Assembly: GCF_007859655.1 (NCBI RefSeq)
Contig: NZ_CP042304.1
Span: forward strand, 372,001-436,000
Direction: 5' to 3'
DNA length: 64,000 nt
Origin: Devosia ginsengisoli
GTDB taxonomy: Bacteria; Pseudomonadota; Alphaproteobacteria; Rhizobiales; Devosiaceae
Both the position numbers and the translations under genes were made by a program. Within the stretch, counting starts at the first letter, position 1, and each line of letters begins with the position of its first letter. Below are positions 1 to 7,201 of this stretch, piece after piece. The notes under the pieces are model-generated. The model was not told the origin of the DNA. It did not search any database and saw only the letters and a program-made list of their open reading frames with translations.

Positions 1-616
1 GGATGACCTTGACCCGGTCGATATCGGAAAGATCGAAGAAAGCCGGGGCCAGCAGGGCGGCGTCGAAGTCGCTGCGCTTGGCCAGCGACTCGGCGACCAT
101 GTGGTCCATCTGCGCCGAGCGGGCCAGGGCGCTGAGATAGGCGCCGCGCGGCACGATCGCCGTATTGGCGGCGAGGGCCCGGTAAACCTTGCGCGAATTC
201 ATCTGGAACAGCTTGGCCAGCACGACATTGGTGAGGTCGGCGCGGGCGGCAATGGTGGCGGCGCCCGGCACGTCATAGCGGGCGATAATGTCGAGCATGG
301 TGGGCTCGGAAAGCTCGACGGCGCCGGACAGGAACTGGTTGAGGTCTTCCCCGATATTGTCGACCACGAGCTGCTCGAGGGCAGGGGACAGCATTTCGGC
401 ACGACCCAGTATGGCAGCGCCCTTGGCGCGGGCCTGCGGACCGGCAATGGGGAAGAGCCGGCCGGCCAGCGCTTCGAACTGTTCCATTTCGGGAGCGGTC
501 GGCTTGCCGCGCCGCGCATAGGCATCGCAGGCTGCGATCAGCAAGGTATTCGTACGATCGACGCCACCCGTCTCGATGAGCAGTTGAAACGTCTCGTAGG
601 GCTGAAAACCAAGCAT
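1..616 (-). CDS. DUF2336-like protein, C-terminus beyond the window
   Basis: The minus strand reads open from an ATG at 616 to the window edge, giving the first 205 residues. The protein begins MLGFQPYETFQLLIETG and is made of short helical, Ala/Leu-rich stretches, including a 'DAYARRGKPTAPEMEQFEAL' segment. This HEAT-like pattern resembles alphaproteobacterial DUF2336 proteins, whose function is unknown. No membrane segment or catalytic motif is visible in this part. The family assignment is from pattern memory only. Confidence 0.6.
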   Translation of the reverse strand, partial: MLGFQPYETFQLLIETGGVDRTNTLLIAACDAYARRGKPTAPEMEQFEALAGRLFPIAGPQARAKGAAILGRAEMLSPALEQLVVDNIGEDLNQFLSGAVELSEPTMLDIIARYDVPGAATIAARADLTNVVLAKLFQMNSRKVYRALAANTAIVPRGAYLSALARSAQMDHMVAESLAKRSDFDAALLAPAFFDLSDIDRVKVI

Positions 617-682
617 ATCTGGGGGACCGTCTATCCGGAATCGCATCACATTCGATGCGCATTCACTCTTGCCGCGAATTCG

Positions 683-697
683 TTAGCAGACTGTTAA
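683..697. promoter_or_regulatory. CtrA-like box upstream of the DUF2336-like gene
   Basis: The sequence TTAG-N7-TTAA lies 67 bases upstream of the ATG at 616. The CtrA consensus is TTAA-N7-TTAA, so there is one mismatch. Motif and spacing are seen; binding by CtrA is inference. Confidence 0.3.
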
Positions 698-749
698 CCT
701 TGACGATCTCTTAATGACCCTACGCGAGGGGCGTCGCGCGACTGATTTG

Positions 750-906
750 CAACGCGAAACCGTGGCCTCCATTGGGAATGGGGGAGCGAGGGAACTGGAG
801 GCAGGCTTGGGAAAGCTCGTCAAATTCGATCAGCGGGCGAAAGCCGCAAAGGCTGGGGCAACCACGCCCGGCAACGCCCAGATCCTGATTTTCACCGGGG
901 TACGTT
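750..906 (+). other. Non-coding leader with a GAAA-capped hairpin
   Basis: The stretch 617-906 has no convincing gene. It contains a hairpin closed by a GAAA tetraloop (arms 833-838 and 843-847, one bulged G) and further GC-rich pairable segments up to the start at 907. It may be a structured 5' leader of the lipoprotein gene. I could not match it to a riboswitch class I know. Confidence 0.2.
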
Positions 907-1785
907 ATGAGCGCGGGATTTCGCAGCCGCCAAACACCAGGCTCGATCCTACGCGGCCCAAGCGCAAGCGTGGATAATTTCTTTCGCCTGGCCGGCGCTC
1001 TGGCCCTGGTGGCCGTGCTGGCCGGCTGCGTGGCGCGCCCCGTCGGCGATTTCGGTCGCGCCGCGCCGAGCTGGACCCATGACACGGCCATGCCCGCCGC
1101 CGGCAACTTCATCGCTGGCAATCGCGGCGAGCCGGTTTCGAGCTTCAACAAGACCGACCAGGAAGACGAGATGCATGACCGCGTCTGGCGCTTCCTGGTG
1201 GCTGTTCATGCCAAGGACTGGCAATTTGACGGCGCCGTGGAACTGCAGCGCACGCGCATCGTGCGGCCGCGCGACGAGCGCTTCACCATCGAGCGCTATT
1301 ACAACTGGCTCAAGACCACGCAGTATCAATCCTCGCGCACGCGCTATGCCACGGTGGGGCGGCATGTAACGGCTGATATCGACACGCTGCCCACGACCTT
1401 CACCGCCATCTGCAAGGTGATCGAGATCGACCGGCAGCGCGCCATTGCCTATGGCGGGCTGGGCCACGACCTGCCGCCGCGGCTGGCCGAGGAAGTGGCG
1501 GCGCGGAAATATGAGAATGACGCTTTTATCGACTGGTTCGTGCGGGCGCTGAACTATCGCTATTCGAGCTATGACTATGCGCTCGATAACCTCTTGGTCG
1601 AAACCCCGCATGAGCAATCGCTGGCGGTGGACGAGGCGCTGCGGCGCATGGCGGTGTTCTTGAACCGCGCCAATCGCCGCGATTTCTGTGCGTCACCGGG
1701 CGGGCATCCGGGTGGGGGCGGTGGTGTCGTCATACCGTCACGCTTCCAGAATATCGGCGACACCGAGATTGTGCTGCCGAAATAG
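907..1785 (+). CDS. Hypothetical lipoprotein
   Basis: This 292-residue protein has a lipobox (AVLAGC) near residue 41 that predicts signal peptidase II cleavage and lipid anchoring. From the ATG at 907 the region before the Cys is long. A GTG at 970 would give a more usual leader of about 20 residues (VDNFFRLAGALALVAVLAGC), so the true start is uncertain. The C-terminal tail has a Gly/Pro-rich stretch around PGGHPGGGGG. I do not recognise the family. The transporter gene follows within 10-22 bases, so the two may be co-transcribed. Confidence 0.7.
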   Translation: MSAGFRSRQTPGSILRGPSASVDNFFRLAGALALVAVLAGCVARPVGDFGRAAPSWTHDTAMPAAGNFIAGNRGEPVSSFNKTDQEDEMHDRVWRFLVAVHAKDWQFDGAVELQRTRIVRPRDERFTIERYYNWLKTTQYQSSRTRYATVGRHVTADIDTLPTTFTAICKVIEIDRQRAIAYGGLGHDLPPRLAEEVAARKYENDAFIDWFVRALNYRYSSYDYALDNLLVETPHEQSLAVDEALRRMAVFLNRANRRDFCASPGGHPGGGGGVVIPSRFQNIGDTEIVLPK

Positions 1786-1794
1786 GGCGGTGAC

Positions 1795-3009
1795 TTGGGG
1801 GTGGGCGTGGAGAGAACAGCGAGAACCGGCGCGGCCGGCGAAGTGTTTCTCGCTTTCCTCAAGCTGGGCCTGACCTCGTTCGGCGGGCCGATTGCCCATC
1901 TCGGTTATTTCCGCGACGAGATCGTGGTGCGGCGGCGCTGGCTGGGCGAGGCCGAATATGCCGACCTCGTGGCTTTGTGCCAGTTTCTGCCCGGACCGGC
2001 TTCGAGCCAGGTCGGCTTTGCGCTGGGGCTGTATCGGGCCGGGCCGCTGGGAGCTCTGGCGGCCTGGGCGGCATTCACCTTGCCATCGGCTGCCCTGCTG
2101 GTGATTTTCGCGCTGGGCGCGGGCCTGCTGGATGGGCCGGTGGCGCAGGGCGTGCTGCATGGCTTGAAGCTGGTGGCCGTGGCAGTAGTGGCGCAGGCCG
2201 TGTGGGGCATGGCGCGCAGCCTGACGCCGGACCGGCAAAGGGCGACGATTGCCGTGGCAGCGGTGGCCGTGACGATCCTGTTGGCTGGATCGCTGGGGCA
2301 GGTATCGGCCATAGTGCTCGGGGGACTGGCCGGGCTGGTCTTTTGCCAGGATGGGGCGGCATTGGCCGCGCCGGTGACGCGCTTTCCGGTGAGCCGGGCG
2401 GCTGGCGTGGCGTGCCTGGTGCTGTTTGCCGTGCTGCTGGTTGGCCTGCCGGTGCTGGCCGCGGCGGTGAATGCGCATGGGCTGGACCTGTTCGATGCCT
2501 TCTATCGCGCCGGTGCGCTGGTGTTTGGCGGCGGACATGTGGTGCTGCCGCTGCTCGATGCCGGGACGGTGGTCAGCGGCTGGGTGAGCAAGGATGCGTT
2601 TCTCGCCGGCTATGGCGCGGCGCAGGCGGTGCCGGGACCGCTCTTCACCTTTGCCGCCTATCTGGGCGCGGCAGGCGGCCCGGCGCCGAATGGGGTGCTC
2701 GGCGCGGCTATTGCGCTGGTGGCGATCTTCCTGCCCGGCATACTGCTGCTGGTGGGGGCGCTGCCCTTCTGGGACGGGCTGCGGGCACTGCCGCTGGCAC
2801 AGGCTGGCATGCGCGGGGCCAATGCGGCGGTGGTGGGGATACTCGGGGCGGCGCTTTATGATCCGGTTTGGATCAGCGCCGTGCTGGACCCGCTGGATTT
2901 TGCGCTGGCGCTGACCGGATTCGTGGCCCTTGTGGCGTGGAAGGCGCCGCCCTGGACGGTCGTGCTGCTGCTGGCGCTGGCCGGCGGGGTGACCGGCGCG
3001 CTCGGATAG
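1795..3009 (+). CDS. chrA: Chromate transporter, CHR family
   Basis: This inner-membrane protein of about 400 residues belongs to the CHR superfamily, proton-linked chromate exporters. Evidence is the FGGPIAHLGYFRDE motif of the first CHR domain, the matching GGGHVVLPLL motif of the second, a PGP motif in each half (FLPGPASSQ; AVPGPLFTF), and about ten hydrophobic segments. Length fits the long-chain, two-domain form. The start could be TTG 1795, GTG 1801 or GTG 1807; an AGGGCGG about five bases upstream favours TTG 1795. No chrB regulator is adjacent, so the real substrate may not be chromate. Confidence 0.9.
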   Translation: MGVGVERTARTGAAGEVFLAFLKLGLTSFGGPIAHLGYFRDEIVVRRRWLGEAEYADLVALCQFLPGPASSQVGFALGLYRAGPLGALAAWAAFTLPSAALLVIFALGAGLLDGPVAQGVLHGLKLVAVAVVAQAVWGMARSLTPDRQRATIAVAAVAVTILLAGSLGQVSAIVLGGLAGLVFCQDGAALAAPVTRFPVSRAAGVACLVLFAVLLVGLPVLAAAVNAHGLDLFDAFYRAGALVFGGGHVVLPLLDAGTVVSGWVSKDAFLAGYGAAQAVPGPLFTFAAYLGAAGGPAPNGVLGAAIALVAIFLPGILLLVGALPFWDGLRALPLAQAGMRGANAAVVGILGAALYDPVWISAVLDPLDFALALTGFVALVAWKAPPWTVVLLLALAGGVTGALG

Positions 3010-3047
3010 GCCACAAGACTGCATGGCGAGTCGGTCAGGAGATGGTC

Positions 3048-4106
3048 ATGGGTGAACGGGTGCGGATCGCGGTGCTGTTTGGCGGACGGTCGGCCGAACA
3101 CGATGTTTCGGTACTGTCGGCCACCAATGTGCTGGCTGCGCTGGACCCCGCCCGTTACGACGCCGTGTCTGTTTTCGTGACGCGCGAGGGGCAGTGGTTG
3201 CTCAGCAGTTTTGAAAACGGTGTGCCGGCCCAGCCGGAGAGGGGCACGGAAATCTGCCTTGTGCCGGGTGGACGCGGGCGCGTGCTGGCGGTTCCGGCCG
3301 ATGGCGCGGCTTATGCCTTGCCCGATATCGACATCATCTTTCCCGTGCTGCATGGGCTGTGGGGCGAGGATGGCTCGGTGCAGGGGCTGGCCGCGGTGGC
3401 GCGCGTGCCGCTGGTGGGCTGTGGCATTGCCGGATCGGCCAATGCGCTCGACAAGGACCTTGCCAAGAGGCTGCTGAAAGAGGCGGGCACGCCCGTCGCT
3501 GCCTCGGTGACTATTGTGCCGGATGCGGCGCCTGATTTCGTCGCCCTGCAGGATGCGCTGGGCCTGCCGATCTTCATCAAGCCGGCGCGGCAGGGCTCGT
3601 CGGTGGGGGTCAGCAAGGTGACGTCGGAAGCCGATTACCAGGCCGCGCTGGCGGAAGGCTTCAAGCATGACAGCAAGCTGCTGGCCGAGGCCTTCATTGC
3701 CGGCCGCGAAGTGGAATGCGCCGTGCTGGAGGACAGGCATGCGGGCCTGTTCGTGTCGCGAATGGGCGAGATCGTACCGGCGGCAAGCCATGGTTTTTAC
3801 ACCTATGAGGCCAAGTATATCGACGCCGACGGCGCGGTTTTGCTGGTGCCGGCCAGCCTGCCCGAAGCGGTGGAAGCCGACATGCAGGCCGCGGCAGCCA
3901 GGGCGTTCCGCGCGCTGGGCTGCGATGGCATGGCGCGAGTGGATTTCTTCGTGACCGAGGACCTGACCTTCCTGGTCAACGAGATCAACACCATTCCCGG
4001 CTTCACCGATATCAGCATGTATTCCAAGGTGATGGAGGCCAGCGGCGTCGGCTATGCGCAGGTGATCGACCGGCTGGTGGAGCATGGACTGGCGCGGGGC
4101 GGCTGA
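3048..4106 (+). CDS. ddl: D-alanine--D-alanine ligase
   Basis: This cytoplasmic ATP-grasp enzyme joins two D-alanines for the peptidoglycan pentapeptide. The 352-residue protein shows FGGRSAEHDVS at the N-terminus, HGLWGEDGSVQG, the ATP-loop KPARQGSSVGVSK, and the metal and substrate region VNEINTIPGFTDISMYSK. Length is normal for the family. AGGAG at 3037-3041 sits six bases before ATG 3048, favouring this start over ATG 3042. The gene stands alone, away from any mur/fts cluster, so it may be an additional Ddl copy; that is inference. Confidence 0.95.
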   Translation: MGERVRIAVLFGGRSAEHDVSVLSATNVLAALDPARYDAVSVFVTREGQWLLSSFENGVPAQPERGTEICLVPGGRGRVLAVPADGAAYALPDIDIIFPVLHGLWGEDGSVQGLAAVARVPLVGCGIAGSANALDKDLAKRLLKEAGTPVAASVTIVPDAAPDFVALQDALGLPIFIKPARQGSSVGVSKVTSEADYQAALAEGFKHDSKLLAEAFIAGREVECAVLEDRHAGLFVSRMGEIVPAASHGFYTYEAKYIDADGAVLLVPASLPEAVEADMQAAAARAFRALGCDGMARVDFFVTEDLTFLVNEINTIPGFTDISMYSKVMEASGVGYAQVIDRLVEHGLARGG

Positions 4107-4171
4107 GCGGCGGCAGGATTGCACGCTGCCGGTGGGGCGCTATTCTGCGTCGGTTGGCCGGAGGGGATGAC

Positions 4172-4552
4172 ATGCATAAGGGGTCTTGCCTGTGCGGCGC
4201 GGTGACCTTCACCGTCGAGGGTGACCTGGCGGCGCCGACAGCCTGCCATTGCACGAAATGCCGCAAGCATACCGGGCATTATGAGGCCGGGACGGATGTG
4301 AAGCGCAGCGCGCTCACCGTGTCCGGCGAGGAGAATGTGACCTGGTTCTGGTCGTCGGAAAAGGTGCGGCGCGGCTTCTGCGCCACCTGTGGCTCGTCGC
4401 TGTTCTTCGATCCGCCGCAGCGGGACTGGATCGGCATCTATATGGGCGCCTTCGACACGCCGACGCATGTGAAGCTGGCCATGCATATCTTCGTGGCCGA
4501 CAAGGGCGACTATTACGACATTGCGGACGGGTTGCCGCAGAACCAGCAATGA
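4172..4552 (+). CDS. GFA/CENP-V family protein
   Basis: This 126-residue protein has the zinc-binding GFA fold (glutathione-dependent formaldehyde-activating enzyme family). The motifs are CLCGAV near the N-terminus, ACHCTKCRKHTG, and FCATCGSSLFF, which provide the structural and exchangeable zinc cysteines. ATG 4172 follows GAGGGG with good spacing. Most family members have no proven formaldehyde role, so the substrate is unknown. Confidence 0.9.
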   Translation: MHKGSCLCGAVTFTVEGDLAAPTACHCTKCRKHTGHYEAGTDVKRSALTVSGEENVTWFWSSEKVRRGFCATCGSSLFFDPPQRDWIGIYMGAFDTPTHVKLAMHIFVADKGDYYDIADGLPQNQQ

Positions 4553-4571
4553 TGGTTGGAGATCGGTTTTG

Positions 4572-5303
4572 ATGGACACGCCTGTGCTGACCGCCACGGT
4601 GCACGATCCGGTGGGGCGGCTTGCGCCGGCCACGCGACGGCTGGCTGGGTCGTTGCGCGGGGTTTTTCCGCATATCGCGCTGAATGTGTCGGATGCGACC
4701 AGGCCCGAAGTGCGGGCGGAGCTCGAGGCGCTGGGCGCAGACATCATGACCCATGCGGCGGGCGAGGCCATTATCGGCAAGGCGCGGCGCGATGCGGTGG
4801 CCATGGCGGCGGGGCGGCCGGCGCTTTATGCCGATTTCGACCATATGCTGCGCTGGATCGAGTGCGATCCGGAAGACCTGAGCCATGTGCTGGCCGAGCA
4901 GCCTGATGTCGACATGCTGGTGGTGGGGCGTTCGCCCGAGGCGCTGGCGCAGGGGCCGCAGCGCCTGCAGCAGAGCGAGCGGCTGGTCAACCATGTCCAT
5001 GCCCTGCTGACCGGGGAGAACTGGGACCTGATGTTTGCCATTCGCCGCCTGTCGCCAGCGGCAGCCGCGCTGATCGTGCGGGAGAGCCGCGTCGATACGC
5101 TGGCCAATGATGTCGACTGGCCCCTGCTGGTGCGCGGAGCGGGGATGGTGCTGGGCTATGCCGAGTCCCATGCGCTGTTCTACCGGACGGTGGAGGAATT
5201 CGGCGACGCGGCAGACAGCGGCGACGGCGATCCGCTGCAATGGATCAGGCGGCTGGAATTCGCCGCGCAGCACGCCTCGGCGATGCGGCCTTATCTGCGA
5301 TAG
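4572..5303 (+). CDS. Conserved hypothetical protein
   Basis: The predicted product is 243 residues, soluble, with no signal peptide. It begins MDTPVLTATV and carries an 'LYADFDHMLRWIE' segment preceded by alternating hydrophobic strands, which could be a Rossmann-like nucleotide or nucleotide-sugar fold. I do not recognise the family. It starts 19 bases after the GFA gene, so the two may share a transcript. ATG 4572 was chosen because upstream in-frame codons read into the GFA gene. Confidence 0.6.
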   Translation: MDTPVLTATVHDPVGRLAPATRRLAGSLRGVFPHIALNVSDATRPEVRAELEALGADIMTHAAGEAIIGKARRDAVAMAAGRPALYADFDHMLRWIECDPEDLSHVLAEQPDVDMLVVGRSPEALAQGPQRLQQSERLVNHVHALLTGENWDLMFAIRRLSPAAAALIVRESRVDTLANDVDWPLLVRGAGMVLGYAESHALFYRTVEEFGDAADSGDGDPLQWIRRLEFAAQHASAMRPYLR

Positions 5304-5357
5304 GGGACGCTGCAGTCTCTCTTCAAGGGATTGTTTTACTGAACTCATGCGCCGGCT

Positions 5358-5512
5358 AACCCTCTCCCCTTGTGGGAGAGGGTGGAAACCCGCGTCCAGC
5401 GGATTTCCGGGTGAGGGGCTGCGCTCGCCATGCTTCAATGCGGGCGGATAGCTCCAGCCCCCTCATCCGCCCTTCGGGCACCTTCTCCCACGAGGGGAGA
5501 AGGGGAAGGAGG
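5358..5512. repeat. Intergenic palindromic repeat, family A, copy 1
   Basis: The element has outer arms CCTCTCCCCTTGTGGGAGAGG and a downstream CCTTCTCCC...GGGAGAAGG hairpin around a core with CATGCTTCAATGC and CCGCCCTTCGGGC. The same organisation recurs at 10928-11053 (inverted), 26684-26731 (partial) and 47052-47211. It resembles the RIME-type mosaic repeats of rhizobia. It fills the 3' junction between convergent genes. Confidence 0.85.
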
Positions 5513-5539
5513 CATTGACGCCCAAGGGCAGCACCTATT

Positions 5540-6109
5540 TCAAGGGGAGGTTGGGGCGCTACCCCTTGTGCCGCATTCGACTTCGGACAGTTCCTGCTCG
5601 AAGCGATGGCGCATGGCCTGGTGGGGTGGGGCGAGGCGAACCAGGATGAGGAGCTGGTCGCTGGTGGATTCGACGACGAGCAGGCCCTCGGCAATGTCGA
5701 GCTGCTGCTGGGCCAGGAGGCGCGTCTGGGCCGCGTTGAAAATGCCCAGCTCCAGCGTCTTGCCGATGCCGTCGCGATTGGTGGTCGAATAGGTGACGAT
5801 GCCCGATGGATTGAACAAAGCCACCGACCAGAAGGCCTCGGGCAGCACGCCGCTGACATAGGCGGGGCCATTGCCTAGGTCGACGCGGCAGAGGCCATAG
5901 GCCAGGGCTGGATCGAGGCCCAGCGGATTGGGTTCGCCGGCCACGACGCGGGGCAGGATGACCATGCGGTTATCGGCATCGAGATCGGCCACGCGGCTCC
6001 ACACCGACTGCTCGGCCAGAGCGGGGAGGGTGAGGATGACCACGATATGGATGATGCCGCCCAGCACCACGCCGCCCAGCAGCCAGAGCAGGAAGCGGAT
6101 CATACGCAT
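5540..6109 (-). CDS. DUF1254 domain protein, membrane anchored
   Basis: This 189-residue protein has one N-terminal membrane segment (FLLWLLGGVVLGGIIHIVVI) and a body matching the DUF1254 half of DUF1254/DUF1214 proteins (for example GLCRVDLGNGPAYVSG). In many bacteria both halves are fused in one secreted protein. Here the DUF1214 half is the separate gene just upstream, overlapping by ten bases, so the two products probably form one complex outside the inner membrane. The reaction is unknown. Confidence 0.8.
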   Translation of the reverse strand: MRMIRFLLWLLGGVVLGGIIHIVVILTLPALAEQSVWSRVADLDADNRMVILPRVVAGEPNPLGLDPALAYGLCRVDLGNGPAYVSGVLPEAFWSVALFNPSGIVTYSTTNRDGIGKTLELGIFNAAQTRLLAQQQLDIAEGLLVVESTSDQLLILVRLAPPHQAMRHRFEQELSEVECGTRGSAPTSP

Positions 6110-6672
6110 GCCCCCCTTATGATCGAGGGCATGGAGGCATCGCTGGAAAAGCCGGAAAAGGCGGCGGTGTCGTAGAGGGTCAGCACCAGCTTGAACGGGC
6201 CTTCGCCTGATAGTTCCAGCCAGTTGAGCGGCAGCAGGTCTGTGCCGACATTGATGATGATGGAGCCATCTTCGGCGCGGGCAATGGCGCTGCTGCGGAT
6301 GGCGGCGGCAACATCGGGCGCGGCGATATTGAGGCCGGCTTCGTCCTGCGCCACCAGGGTCCAGAAGGTGGCGAGCGGGGTCTTGCCAAGAATGCGATAG
6401 CTGCAGTCGCGGGTAAGCGGCTGGCCGTCGCTATCCGACGTGGCGGTGAATTGCAGGCCCTCGGACTGGCCCAGTTCGAAGGCTGCGGTGCGCGCGAGAT
6501 GGCCGCGCGTATAGGGATTGGGCGCATTGGCGCCGACATCGGGCCAGGCGGCCCATGGCCCGACTTGGGCCACGCCGAAGAGGCGACCATCGGTGAGGGC
6601 GTAATAGCTGAGGCCGAAACCGACCCCCAGCGCCACCGCGATCATCAACAGGAGATAGAAAACGAAGCGCAC
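6100..6672 (-). CDS. DUF1214 domain protein, membrane anchored
   Basis: This 190-residue protein has an N-terminal membrane segment (residues 3-26) and the DUF1214 signature near the C-terminus: GTDLLPLNWLELSGEGPF followed by LVLTLYDT. It is the first gene of a two-gene unit with the DUF1254 gene, which overlaps its end by ten bases. The region 6673-6834 upstream is a divergent promoter region shared with the small membrane genes. Confidence 0.85.
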   Translation of the reverse strand: MRFVFYLLLMIAVALGVGFGLSYYALTDGRLFGVAQVGPWAAWPDVGANAPNPYTRGHLARTAAFELGQSEGLQFTATSDSDGQPLTRDCSYRILGKTPLATFWTLVAQDEAGLNIAAPDVAAAIRSSAIARAEDGSIIINVGTDLLPLNWLELSGEGPFKLVLTLYDTAAFSGFSSDASMPSIIRGACV

Positions 6673-6834
6673 GGTTCAGCGGCTCGAAAATGCTGGAATC
6701 GGCATGGGCGGCGGAACCTGCGCGAAAGGACTGGACCGGTTGTAGCAAGGGGGGGCGGGGAGGCGGAAGGGCGAAGTGGCTTGCGGCCGACGCCTTGCCC
6801 ATGAGATGAATGTGACGTCGATCCGGGAGTGATA

Positions 6835-7065
6835 ATGTCTCCAGCAAAGGCCGAGCAAGTGAAGCTGACGGCCGGGTTATTGAACTCTTTGTCGTCCGGA
6901 ACCATTTTAGCTGCGATAGTGGCTCCCTATATCGGCATGGGAATGGGGACGCTTAATCCCCAAAGCGACTTGCTAAATCTGACGGCACTCTCTGGATTGG
7001 GATTTGTCATCGGAATTGTGCTACACTTGGTAGCCAGGCGAAGCCTGCTCGACTTGGAGGACTGA
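6835..7065 (+). CDS. Small membrane protein
   Basis: The 76-residue product has two hydrophobic segments (about 20-38 and 50-68) and a short charged tail RRSLLDLED. CGGGAG at 6824-6829 lies five bases before ATG 6835, which decides the start over GTG 6829. It is less GC-rich than its neighbours. The family is not recognised. It is followed one base later by a second tiny membrane protein, which suggests a co-translated pair. Confidence 0.6.
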   Translation: MSPAKAEQVKLTAGLLNSLSSGTILAAIVAPYIGMGMGTLNPQSDLLNLTALSGLGFVIGIVLHLVARRSLLDLED

Positions 7066-7066
7066 C

Positions 7067-7171
7067 ATGACCAGTCTGATATTTTGGCTCTGGGGCCCCA
7101 GCCTTTTGCTCGCTGTTGCCGGCCTGGGGCTTTACCTCAACCGTCGAAACCGGATGCATCCCGGCGAGTAG
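7067..7171 (+). CDS. 34-residue single-pass membrane protein
   Basis: An ATG at 7067 preceded by GGAGG at 7056-7060 (six-base spacing) opens a 34-residue frame. It has one hydrophobic helix (LIFWLWGPSLLLAVAGLGLYL) followed by a basic NRRNR stretch, the positive-inside pattern of a small inner-membrane protein. It directly follows the other small membrane gene. The ideal ribosome site and topology argue for a real gene. Function unknown. Confidence 0.5.
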   Translation: MTSLIFWLWGPSLLLAVAGLGLYLNRRNRMHPGE

Positions 7172-7201
7172 TCCTGTCCTGATCAAACCAGAGCGTCGGT
7201 A

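Noticed and set aside
750..906. A c-di-GMP class I or cobalamin riboswitch
   Set aside because: Only a GAAA tetraloop and an A-rich junction recall class I; the conserved core strings of either class are missing.
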